37,724 nt of DNA from Ignavibacteriae bacterium HGW-Ignavibacteriae-2 (GTDB lineage Bacteria; Bacteroidota; Ignavibacteria; Ignavibacteriales; Melioribacteraceae). The stretch covers positions 15,540 through 53,263 of the forward strand of contig PGYT01000024.1 of the NCBI GenBank assembly GCA_002839805.1. Reading direction: 5' to 3'. The notes beneath the pieces are model-generated. The model searched no databases, was not told the origin of the DNA, and worked only from the letters and a program-made list of their open reading frames with translations. The translations under genes were made by a program, and so were the position numbers. Positions 24,559-33,109 of the stretch are shown here, piece after piece; the stretch's first letter is position 1, and every line of letters starts with the position of its first letter.

Positions 24559-25272
24559 ATGAAAATATTATATGTATTTCCACATCCTGATGACGAATCG
24601 TTCGGACCTGCCGCAGTTATGAATTTGCAGAGAAGAAAAGGGCATCAAGTCTATCTTCTTACATTAACAAGAGGCGGAGCAACAAAACAGCGGGAAAAAT
24701 TTAATTATTCCATTGAGAAGATGGGAGAAGTCCGTTTTAATGAAATGTTAAAAGTTGCCGAAGTATTAAAACTTAGTGGAATTACTGTATTGGATTTACC
24801 TGATTCGGGACTTAAAGAAATAGACCCAAGGATAATAGAAAAAGCGGTACGTGAGGAAATATTACGGATTGAACCATTTGTTGTTGTAACTTATCCTGTG
24901 CATGGTATAAGCGGATTTCATGATCATCTTATAACACACTCTATTGTAAAAAGAGTGTATGAAGAACTTAAAGAAAAACAATGGTTCCTTCGACGCCTGG
25001 CTTTTACAACTTTGGACGAACAAACCTCTAACAAAAGCAAACACTTCAAATTGAATTATTCTACGGATTCCGAGATTGATTGCGAAATTGAAGTTGAAGA
25101 ATCAGATATAAATGCCGCTAATAAATCTTTAGATTGTTATAAAACTTATAAGGAAACAATTGATAATTCAGGAGTTCGTAAATTAATAGGTAATAAATAT
25201 TTTTTTGAAATTTATAGAGAAGAATTTAATCCTCCGTTAACTGACTTGTTCGATAAATTAAAGACGGATTAA
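24559..25272 (+). CDS. PIG-L/LmbE-family deacetylase
   Basis: 237 residues from the ATG at 24559, which starts the family's standard MKILYVFPHPDDESFG; a GTG three codons earlier is possible. Zinc ligands are in PHPDDE (8-13) and the HDH triad (121-123, in GISGFHDHLITH); the catalytic Asp is in the first motif. LTLTRGGATKQR is the usual second loop. Relatives deacetylate GlcNAc-malate in bacillithiol synthesis (BshB) or N-acetylglucosaminyl lipids. The window contains no other bacillithiol gene, so substrate remains open. The following gene starts within 30 bases, suggesting one transcript. Confidence 0.9.
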   Translation: MKILYVFPHPDDESFGPAAVMNLQRRKGHQVYLLTLTRGGATKQREKFNYSIEKMGEVRFNEMLKVAEVLKLSGITVLDLPDSGLKEIDPRIIEKAVREEILRIEPFVVVTYPVHGISGFHDHLITHSIVKRVYEELKEKQWFLRRLAFTTLDEQTSNKSKHFKLNYSTDSEIDCEIEVEESDINAANKSLDCYKTYKETIDNSGVRKLIGNKYFFEIYREEFNPPLTDLFDKLKTD

Positions 25273-25298
25273 ATTAACAATTGTTTAAGGAGATATTG

Positions 25299-25817
25299 GT
25301 GCGAATTTTTTTTATCGGAATAATTGCGTTATTTAATATTGTATGTTCAACAAAAATTTACTCACAGAAACTTAACGACTACCAGTTATTCCAATTGCAG
25401 GTTTTGAAAGGTGTTAACGAATTCGGTGTTTATGTCTGGGATATCGAGGGTTATCATAAAGACTCGACTCTTACGCCTGGAGATATTGAAAAATTTATTA
25501 CTAAAGCGCTTAAAGCAGTAAAAATAAAAACTGTGTCATTCAGTGAAGCGCGAAAATTAGACGGACAGCCAACACTTGAAGCGCAAATAAAAGTTGATCA
25601 GAAAAAAAATGAAGACAGTTATGCTTACAGTGTGAATTTAAGATTTGTTCAGGATATTAGACTTGAGCGAAATAAACAGCCTCAGTATGGCGGTATTGTT
25701 TGGGAAAGAGATGAATTGGCTCACGCTGATTTGACACATCTTAATCTTGAAATTAAAATAGCACTTAACAGTTTACTCGATGACTTTATAAAAGATTACC
25801 AAATTGTTAATAAATAA
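25299..25817 (+). CDS. exported protein of unknown function
   Basis: About 173 residues, starting with GTG at 25299, where AAGGAG (25287-25292) has the right six-base spacing; TTG at 25281 would place the ribosome site inside the gene. The signal peptide is hydrophobic (FFIGIIALFNIVCSTKIYSQ, probable cleavage near YSQ; a Cys is present but the lipobox is poor). The rest is alpha/beta with no motif I recognise (VNEFGVYVWDIEGYHKDSTL; LNLEIKIALNSLLDDFIKDY). The Leu-Asn-Leu-Glu-Ile pattern and length suggest a periplasmic domain. It follows the PIG-L gene and precedes a convergent terminator. Confidence 0.65.
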   Translation: MRIFFIGIIALFNIVCSTKIYSQKLNDYQLFQLQVLKGVNEFGVYVWDIEGYHKDSTLTPGDIEKFITKALKAVKIKTVSFSEARKLDGQPTLEAQIKVDQKKNEDSYAYSVNLRFVQDIRLERNKQPQYGGIVWERDELAHADLTHLNLEIKIALNSLLDDFIKDYQIVNK

Positions 25818-25927
25818 TTATTTATTAATTCATTGTATGCTAAAACAACTGTTCAGCAGCGTAACTATTAATAAATCAAAAACTGATTATCTCTGAATTT
25901 TTATTTACACACAAATTTCTTTGAAAA

Positions 25928-25958
25928 TAAAACCCGGGCAAAAAATAGCTGGGTTTTA
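25928..25958. terminator. intrinsic terminator between convergent genes
   Basis: A 9-bp stem (AAAACCCGG / CTGGGTTTT, with one G-T pair on the plus strand) has an 11-base loop and A/T-rich flanks. It lies between the end of the 25.3-25.8 kb gene and the end of the alkaline phosphatase gene. Confidence 0.7.
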
Positions 25959-25972
25959 AAATTCAGTCATTA

Positions 25973-27289
25973 TTATTTATCTAGTAATTTACCAAAAAGA
26001 GAAGCGTACATAATTCTGTAAATATCCGTGTTATCAATTAGTCCATTAGAAAGATAGCTGTTTACTCCTATTGCTTTAACAACCACAGATCCATATGTAT
26101 CGTTCAGTGTAGACCAAGCCACATGAAAAGGTAATTTACGTCCGAATTGGTCTTCCTTGGAAAAGAAGGGTCTAGACTTTGTTCCTTCGGAACCGTCTAC
26201 GGGTGCGCCATTACTTTCTTTTTCAGGAGTTATAAAATTATCATCAACATCCTGGTATCTGTAACCGCAAATTTCCATTCCACCCGCCTCACTGTCGGAA
26301 GTAACAAGTACAAGAGTATTCTGTTCTTTCTGCTGAAATTCCAGTGCAACACCAATAGCGTCGTCGGCTCTTTTTAACGCCTCAAATGTACCGTTCGCGT
26401 TGTTATGATTAGGGAAGTTATCAGTGCCTTCTTCTTCAACTACAAGAAAAAATTGTTTTCCAGTATTTTTTAGTACTCTAATCGCGGTTTCAGTCATTTC
26501 CGCAATTGTTGGTGCTTCAGGGTTATAATTTGGCAAACCAAGTTTTTTTAACTCTTCTTCTGTTTTATCATTAAATGTAGCTGAAAGAGCAAAAACCCCC
26601 AATAATTTTTTAGTGTCGAAAGGAATGTTTTTCATTTCCTCGAGCGTATATACAACCTCGTAACCTTTATCTCTTGCGATATGGATTAAATTAAGTCCGT
26701 CGGTTCTTTTGCCGTAGCCATGTCTTCCATAAACTCCTTCCGGAAGCATCCACTCTTCCCCTCCCGACATGATAAGGTCTACACCTGACTCTATAATTTT
26801 TTTAGTTATTTCTTCATAATGATCTCTTCTTTCATCACTTGCGGCGAACACTCCTGTTCCCGGCTCAACAATACTTCCGCTATTAATTATTCCTGTCGCA
26901 ATTCCGGCATCCCGGGCTTCAATTAAAATGCTTTTATCCTCACCTGATAAAGCGGTTAATTTATTATTACCATTCATGCCGTAGGAGTGATAAGGAACTT
27001 TTTGACCGAACGAATGCATTGTTGCTCCGGCGTTTGACGACGTAGTTAGTGAGTTTTCGGTATGACTCTTATAAAGTCCTATGTTGGGAAGTTTATCCCA
27101 ATTAGTTTCACCATCCGGTCCTTTGTCAAGAATTCTTAATGCGTTCCATGCGGATAATCCTGCACCATCGGGATGGATTAAAATAACATTTCCTGTTTTT
27201 ATTTTTGTTTCAGGCACTTGTTTTACACAACTATAAACCAGAAAAACTATTATTAATAATGTAGCTATTAGTCTAATATTATTTTTCAT
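25973..27289 (-). CDS. divergent PhoA-type alkaline phosphatase, predicted lipoprotein
   Basis: 438 residues from the ATG at 27289, which has GAGGAG upstream and begins MKNNIRLIATLLIIVFLVYSC, a lipoprotein-like signal with Cys21; a 41-codon extension upstream is not credible. The overall fold follows alkaline phosphatases: VILIHPDGAGLSAWNALR (Asp41), TTSSNAGAT around the nucleophile Ser85, ATGIINSG (131-138), VVEEEGTDNFPNH (Asp290, His295), LVTSDSEAGG and a late AWSTLNDTYGSVVVKAIG. Compared with E. coli PhoA several metal-site residues look changed: Asp101 becomes Ser84, the DH pair becomes Asp332-Ser333, and His412 aligns near Asn396. Activity, metal use or substrate may therefore differ. 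It is divergent from the tricorn-like protease gene. Confidence 0.85.
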   Translation of the reverse strand: MKNNIRLIATLLIIVFLVYSCVKQVPETKIKTGNVILIHPDGAGLSAWNALRILDKGPDGETNWDKLPNIGLYKSHTENSLTTSSNAGATMHSFGQKVPYHSYGMNGNNKLTALSGEDKSILIEARDAGIATGIINSGSIVEPGTGVFAASDERRDHYEEITKKIIESGVDLIMSGGEEWMLPEGVYGRHGYGKRTDGLNLIHIARDKGYEVVYTLEEMKNIPFDTKKLLGVFALSATFNDKTEEELKKLGLPNYNPEAPTIAEMTETAIRVLKNTGKQFFLVVEEEGTDNFPNHNNANGTFEALKRADDAIGVALEFQQKEQNTLVLVTSDSEAGGMEICGYRYQDVDDNFITPEKESNGAPVDGSEGTKSRPFFSKEDQFGRKLPFHVAWSTLNDTYGSVVVKAIGVNSYLSNGLIDNTDIYRIMYASLFGKLLDK

Positions 27290-27463
27290 ATGCTCCTCGA
27301 TAGTTAAAAATCCGAACAACACAAAACTAATGAATCTGTTAAAAACTTTTATAATAATTATGCGTCTAATTATTTTTGTCTCTAATTTTATGGTATGCTT
27401 CATCAACTTCAAAATACAGCAAGAATTTCACATCACAATTTCATATATCAAGAGGTTAATTCT

Positions 27464-30400
27464 ATGAAAAAAATCTTTTTAATTAAATTTCTGTTATTAG
27501 TAATGTGCAGCTATATGTTTGCGGAAGGGGAACCATTTGTAAGATTTCCATCATTAAACGGTGACGGTTCAAAGATAGCGTTTTCATTTCAGGGGGATAT
27601 TTGGACTGTAAGTTCAATGGGGGGCAGAGCAGATAGATTAACTATCCATCCGGCTTACGAAGCGAATCCCTTGTGGAGTAAAGACGATAATAAAATTGCA
27701 TTTCATAGTAATCGTTATGGTAATAATGATCTTTTCGTGATTCCTTCGGAAGGGGGCATACCAACAAGATTAACATATCACTCCGCCAATGACATTCTTT
27801 CCGATTTTACAAGTAACGATGATCTGTTATTTACTACTGCCAGGATATTTAAAAAGATTGAATGGGATAATGAGATACAAAAAGTTAATGTTAAAGGTGG
27901 CACTCCCAGCAGAGCATTAAACACAATGGGGGAAATGCCTGTAGTTTCACCCAACGGAAGATTTACTGCTTTTATCCGCGGATGGGGCAGGATTACAAGG
28001 CAGGAGTATAGGGGGGCGGCAAATACGGATATATGGATATATGACAAACTAAATAATTCCTACTCAAAATTAACCGAATTCGATGGAAATGATTTTATGC
28101 CGCGCTGGGGTGATAATAATATATTGTATTTTGTTTCAGCCCAATCAATCATTTATAATATTTACAAATTAAAACTTGACTCAAATGGTAAAGCTATTGG
28201 AAAAGCTGAACAAATTACTTCATTTAAGAATGACGGAGTGAGGTATTTTAATGTTAGTCGGGACGGAAATAAACTTGTTATTGAGCGACAAACAGATATT
28301 TATTTGCTGGACGTGAATAGCGGTTCGCCGGAAAAGGTTAATATTCAAATTGCTGCAGATAACAGGTTAGATCCCATAGAATGGAAAACTTACAATTCTA
28401 ATATATCTGAATATTCGGTTTCACCTAACGGTAAGTATTCATCTCTTGTAATTCGCGGTGAAATATTTCTTACTGAAAATGATAAGGATAAAACCAAGAC
28501 GATTAATCTATCCAATAATCCTTACAGGGATCAAAATGTGCAATGGCTTAACGATACTACGCTAATTTTTATATCGGATAGAGATGGACAGTTCGACTTA
28601 TATCTTCTTAAATCTTCTGATCCAAAAGAATCTAATTTGTTCAAAAGTTTACGCCATGAAACTATAAGATTGACCAAAACAGCTGAAGACGAAAGTTTTC
28701 CAGTAATTTCACCTGACAAGAAAAAAATTGCTTATGAAGTGGGAAACGGAAAATTAATAGTCGCTGATATTTCCACAACAGGAAAGTTTTCCAGCAGTAT
28801 TACACTACTGGATGGATGGGCTGCACCGGGTAATGTATCATGGAGTCCCGACAGTAAATGGCTCGCATATTCTTTGGATGATTTAACTTTTAATCAGGAA
28901 ATATATATACACGCCGTCGATGGGAGCAAAGCGCCTGTTAATGTTAGTATGCATCCCAGGGGTGACTATAATCCATTTTGGAGTGAGGATGGAAAGAAGC
29001 TTTCGTTTGTTAGCGAAAGAAATAACAGCAATGCCGATGTATGGTTTGTTTGGTTAAATAAAAAGGACTGGGAAAAAACCAAACAAGACTGGGATGAAAG
29101 TGACGCAAATGAAACTAAAAAGAATGATAAGAAAAAAGATAAAAAAGATGCCGATAGCACCCAAATTGAACCGATAATAGTAGATTTAGAAAATATTTAC
29201 CAAAGACTTGTGCAAATTACTTCTCTGCCCGGCAATGAATATTCGCCTGTAATTTCTAAAGATGGTGAAAAAATATATTTTATCGCTAATAACACTACCG
29301 AAAAAGGCAACGATTTATATAGTATTAAATGGAATGGAACTGATATCCAACTTGTTACTAAGGGGGGATCAAATCCAACAAGTCTTACATTCGATAAAGA
29401 ATTTAAATATTTGTATATGTTGAAAAGCGGCAAATTAGCCCGGTTGGCTTTAAGCGGAGATAAACAGGAAAACATTTCATTCTCTGCCAAAATGCAAATC
29501 AACCATCCGGAAGAGAATAATCAGATATTTGAAGAAGCTTGGAGGGCATTAAATTCGGGCTTTTACGACCCTGACTTTCATGGTCACGATTGGAAAGCAT
29601 TGCGCGAAAAATATAAGCCCTGGTGTTTAAAAGCTTCCACTCCTCAGGATTTTTCGGACTTATTCAATTTAATGTTGGGAGAGGTAAACGCGAGTCATAT
29701 GGGGTTGCGCGGTATAGACGATCGAGTTGAAACTGCCAAAGAAAAAATTGGTGAATTGGGTATAGAGGTTGAAGCGGCCGGAAACGGTGTTAAAATTATC
29801 CACGTAGTTCCTAATACACCTGCGGATAAAGACCAAAGTAAACTTAATATCGGTGATATTATTCTTACAGTCAACGGAACAAATATTTCTTCGGATATTA
29901 ATTTTTACTCCACTTTAATAAATACGGCGGAAGAACAGGTTCTGCTTGTTGTGAAAGATAAGGAAGGAAAGCAGCGGGATGTTGTAATTCGTCCGGTTTC
30001 AAAAATAAACGACGAGCTGTACGATGAATGGGTTGATCAAAGAAAAGTTTTAGTCGATAAATACTCCGGGGGCAGATTAGGATATCTGCACATTCAAGGA
30101 ATGAGTATGCCAAGCTTTGAGAGATTTGAAAGAGAATTAACAGCCAGAGGATTGCGTAAAGATGGAATTATAATTGATGTTCGTTTTAATGGAGGCGGAT
30201 GGACTACAGATTACTTAATGACAATTCTCAATTACAAACAACATGCTTATACGATTCCACGCGGAGCCGCTAAAAATTTGGAAAAAGAACACAAAAATTT
30301 CCGCGAATACTATCCTCTTGGTGAAAGATTACCTTTTGCGGCATGGACTAAACCTTCAATAGCATTATGTAATCAGAACAGTTATTCGAACGCGGAAATA

Positions 30401-30682
30401 TTTTCGCACGCATATAAAAATTTAGGAATTGGTAAACTTGTAGGAGTGCCGACATTTGGAGCGGTGATATCAACAGGAGCGCGTAATCTTATAGATGGAT
30501 CTATGGTTCGAATGCCAGGCCGCGGCTGGTACGTTAAAGCGACTGATGAAAATATGGATTTGGTTGCCGCAACACCAGACATAATCGTTTACGAAGCTCC
30601 CGATGAAAAAGCGAATGGCGAGGATTCACAGTTAAAAACTGCGGTCTTTGAACTTCTTAAAGAAATTGACGCGATAAAGTAA
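27464..30682 (+). CDS. tricorn-like S41 protease with beta-propeller and PDZ domain
   Basis: 1072 residues from the ATG at 27464, which gives a signal peptide (MKKIFLIKFLLLVMCSYMFA) and has AGAGG upstream; the frame is open 23 codons earlier. N-terminal WD40-like/PD40 repeats (FVRFPSLNGDGSKIAFSFQG; WSPDSKWLAYSLDDL) form one or two propellers up to about residue 640, with a Lys/Asp-rich insert near 535-565. A PDZ domain follows (IHVVPNTPADKDQSKLNIGD), then the S41 core. Ser744-His745 (VNASHMG) and nucleophile Ser975 (NSYSNAE) match tricorn Ser745, His746 and Ser965. The Glu1023 position seems to be Asp1032 (ENMDL). It likely cuts imported peptides in the periplasm. It ends at a strong hairpin. 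Confidence 0.92.
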   Translation: MKKIFLIKFLLLVMCSYMFAEGEPFVRFPSLNGDGSKIAFSFQGDIWTVSSMGGRADRLTIHPAYEANPLWSKDDNKIAFHSNRYGNNDLFVIPSEGGIPTRLTYHSANDILSDFTSNDDLLFTTARIFKKIEWDNEIQKVNVKGGTPSRALNTMGEMPVVSPNGRFTAFIRGWGRITRQEYRGAANTDIWIYDKLNNSYSKLTEFDGNDFMPRWGDNNILYFVSAQSIIYNIYKLKLDSNGKAIGKAEQITSFKNDGVRYFNVSRDGNKLVIERQTDIYLLDVNSGSPEKVNIQIAADNRLDPIEWKTYNSNISEYSVSPNGKYSSLVIRGEIFLTENDKDKTKTINLSNNPYRDQNVQWLNDTTLIFISDRDGQFDLYLLKSSDPKESNLFKSLRHETIRLTKTAEDESFPVISPDKKKIAYEVGNGKLIVADISTTGKFSSSITLLDGWAAPGNVSWSPDSKWLAYSLDDLTFNQEIYIHAVDGSKAPVNVSMHPRGDYNPFWSEDGKKLSFVSERNNSNADVWFVWLNKKDWEKTKQDWDESDANETKKNDKKKDKKDADSTQIEPIIVDLENIYQRLVQITSLPGNEYSPVISKDGEKIYFIANNTTEKGNDLYSIKWNGTDIQLVTKGGSNPTSLTFDKEFKYLYMLKSGKLARLALSGDKQENISFSAKMQINHPEENNQIFEEAWRALNSGFYDPDFHGHDWKALREKYKPWCLKASTPQDFSDLFNLMLGEVNASHMGLRGIDDRVETAKEKIGELGIEVEAAGNGVKIIHVVPNTPADKDQSKLNIGDIILTVNGTNISSDINFYSTLINTAEEQVLLVVKDKEGKQRDVVIRPVSKINDELYDEWVDQRKVLVDKYSGGRLGYLHIQGMSMPSFERFERELTARGLRKDGIIIDVRFNGGGWTTDYLMTILNYKQHAYTIPRGAAKNLEKEHKNFREYYPLGERLPFAAWTKPSIALCNQNSYSNAEIFSHAYKNLGIGKLVGVPTFGAVISTGARNLIDGSMVRMPGRGWYVKATDENMDLVAATPDIIVYEAPDEKANGEDSQLKTAVFELLKEIDAIK

Positions 30683-30704
30683 AAGATAATAAAAATAGGA
30701 ATTT

Positions 30705-30733
30705 GAGACACAGTGAAATAAACACTGTGTCTC
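30705..30733. terminator. bidirectional intrinsic terminator
   Basis: An 11-bp perfect stem, GAGACACAGTG / CACTGTGTCTC, with a 7-base A/T loop lies between the convergent tricorn-like and DPP IV genes. T-rich sequence follows on the plus strand (30736-30744), and an A/T-rich one on the minus strand. Confidence 0.8.
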
Positions 30734-30754
30734 TGAATTTCTTTGAGAACTTAA

Positions 30755-32962
30755 CTAATCCGTTTCTACATTTAACTCCCTTTGAAGTAAATATTTATAA
30801 ATGAATTTCATTTTCAATCTGTTAGCGTGAAAGAATTTTGGAAAACCCACACCATGTCTTGCTTTAGGATAAAACATCATTTCAAAATCTTTGTCTAAAT
30901 CTTCGAATTTGCTAATTATCTGCAGACTATTTTGAGGATGTACATTATCATCCATTGTTCCATGAGTTATTAAAACCATACCTTTGTATTTATCGGCATG
31001 ATTCATAACTGAACCAAACTCGTATCCATCCGGATTTTCATCGGGCCTGTCCATATACCGTTCAGTATATACGTTGTCGTACAAATTCCAGTCAGTTACG
31101 GAATATTCAGCCACAGCATAATTAAATACGTCAGATCCGCGGGTGATTCCCATAAGAGCGGCATATCCACCGTAACTACCTCCGGTTATCGCAACTCGGC
31201 TAGTATCAATAAAGGGTTTACTGCGAACCCAGCGCGCAGCTTCGATAATATCATCTATTTCATACCTACCAAGATTTCGGTGCAATTCAGCCGCTCCTTT
31301 TTTACCGAAATGACCCGAACCACGATTATCAACTATTACGTAAATTATACCCTGCTGAGCGTAATAATATGGACTAAGCATTCTTGACCATGAGTTTGAT
31401 ACGGAAGCGGCATAAGGTCCGCCATAAACTGAAAATAAAACAGGATATTTTTTAGATTGATCGAAGTCGGCCGGAAAAAACCACTTCAATGGTAAATTGT
31501 AGCCTGCCTCAGTTGGTATCCTTAAAATTTCCACTTTACCTAAATTGTAATCATCTAAAAGTTTTGTTCGTGAATTGCCGAGTTCTTTAATCTTCTTACC
31601 GGATTTGTCTAGTAGCGCTAATGTGGTGGGTGTAGTAATATTGCTAAACTTGTCTAGAATATACTTGCCTGTAGGGGAAACTGTACAATTGTGTGTTCCG
31701 GTTTCTGATGTTAACTGGGTTAGTTCAGAACCATCCAATTTTATTTTATATAATTGTTGTTCTGTCGATTCATCTTTATCACAATGGAAATAAACCGTTG
31801 CATTTTTTTCATCAACTAAAACAATTTCATTAACAGACCAATTTCCAGTTGTAATTTTACTCAATAATTTGCCATTCCAATCAAAATAGTATAAGTGTCT
31901 AAAACCGTCTTTATCCGAACGGACCAAATATCCACTGCCATTTTTAAATACATATATATCTTCAAAAAATTCCACCCAGCTATTCTGTTTTTCGTCATAA
32001 ATTTCCTTTTTCTTCCCAGTTACAAGATCGATCGAAAAGATTTTAATATTGTCCATTTTTCTGTTCATCCACTGAATCAGTAAATTTTTACCATCTGCGC
32101 TCCAGCTTGGCCATGCAATCATTTGATCATCTTTTTCATCAAAGTCAGCCCAAATTGTTTGTCCAGTTTCAACATCCGCAATTCCAAACTTAACTTTTGG
32201 TAATGGATCACCAGCTTTGGGATAACGTTCTTTTTCCCATTCACCATGAGTGCCATCGGGATTATAAAGCTGATAAATTGGAACCGGCGTATCATCAAAA
32301 CGTAAAAACGCCACATGCTTTCCATTGGGGGAAATCCAGAATGCGCTATATTGAGATTTTCTGCCCAATATTTCTTCATAATAAACCCAAGACGCGTAAC
32401 CGTTGTAAACTGCATCAGAAGCATCATTTGTAATTCTTATTTCTTTTTCTTTCTCAACATCGTAAATATATAAATCACGTTTAATGGTATATGCGATTAG
32501 TTTCCCATTTTCTGCTAATGTGAGATTGGATCTTTCAACACCGTCATCTGCAATTTTTTTAAGTAGGTTATCTTCAATTGACAGATAATAAAGATCGTTT
32601 TTATGTAAAAATAGATATGTGTTTAAATCCTCGGTTTTATTCTCGGATGAGTTAATGTTTAATCCATCAGGTAGCAGCTTATTCCATGATTCGTAATCCA
32701 GATATAATTCCTCTTCACCTGATTCGGCATCTATTTTCACCAAAGATTTTGTTTTCTTATCACCGAAAGATTTTATTTCTAAATAATGGTTTTCATCGAT
32801 CCATTTTTCAATGTTTGGTAGAGCCTGGGTTAATTGAGGCCCCGCAAATTTAAATATCTGTTTATATGTAAGTTTCTGTTTCTGAGCGAAAAGATTTGGA
32901 GATGTCATTAAAAAAAATACTGACAGGATTAAGAAGATTTTATTTGGTTTACTTCCTTTCAT
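30755..32962 (-). CDS. dipeptidyl peptidase IV family (S9B) exopeptidase
   Basis: 735 residues with signal peptide (cleavage near LFAQ, residue 27). An eight-bladed propeller-type N-terminal domain includes the double-Glu motif WVYYEEILGR that holds the free amino terminus of the peptide. The C-terminal hydrolase has GGSYGGYAALM with nucleophile Ser596, acid Asp671 (HGTMDDNVHPQ) and His703 (KARHGVGFP); spacings of 75 and 32 match DPP IV. It should release X-Pro or X-Ala dipeptides from peptides in the periplasm. It is transcribed away from sppA across about 150 bases and converges on the tricorn-like gene. Confidence 0.95.
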   Translation of the reverse strand: MKGSKPNKIFLILSVFFLMTSPNLFAQKQKLTYKQIFKFAGPQLTQALPNIEKWIDENHYLEIKSFGDKKTKSLVKIDAESGEEELYLDYESWNKLLPDGLNINSSENKTEDLNTYLFLHKNDLYYLSIEDNLLKKIADDGVERSNLTLAENGKLIAYTIKRDLYIYDVEKEKEIRITNDASDAVYNGYASWVYYEEILGRKSQYSAFWISPNGKHVAFLRFDDTPVPIYQLYNPDGTHGEWEKERYPKAGDPLPKVKFGIADVETGQTIWADFDEKDDQMIAWPSWSADGKNLLIQWMNRKMDNIKIFSIDLVTGKKKEIYDEKQNSWVEFFEDIYVFKNGSGYLVRSDKDGFRHLYYFDWNGKLLSKITTGNWSVNEIVLVDEKNATVYFHCDKDESTEQQLYKIKLDGSELTQLTSETGTHNCTVSPTGKYILDKFSNITTPTTLALLDKSGKKIKELGNSRTKLLDDYNLGKVEILRIPTEAGYNLPLKWFFPADFDQSKKYPVLFSVYGGPYAASVSNSWSRMLSPYYYAQQGIIYVIVDNRGSGHFGKKGAAELHRNLGRYEIDDIIEAARWVRSKPFIDTSRVAITGGSYGGYAALMGITRGSDVFNYAVAEYSVTDWNLYDNVYTERYMDRPDENPDGYEFGSVMNHADKYKGMVLITHGTMDDNVHPQNSLQIISKFEDLDKDFEMMFYPKARHGVGFPKFFHANRLKMKFIYKYLLQRELNVETD

Positions 32963-33109
32963 ATTTTATTCACCTTATATTGGATTTTGAATTACAACAA
33001 AATAAGGGAGTTTAATTATCATTTCAAGAAAATTGAACTTTCTTTTGGGTTAAAACGACTATTGAATATTATTTGGAGCATGTAGTTTAAGATAAATTTT
33101 GAGGAACAG

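Noticed and set aside
27290-27412. 41-codon N-terminal extension of the alkaline phosphatase
   Set aside because: The internal ATG at 27289 has a strong ribosome site and begins a lipoprotein signal; the extension would overlap the divergent gene region.
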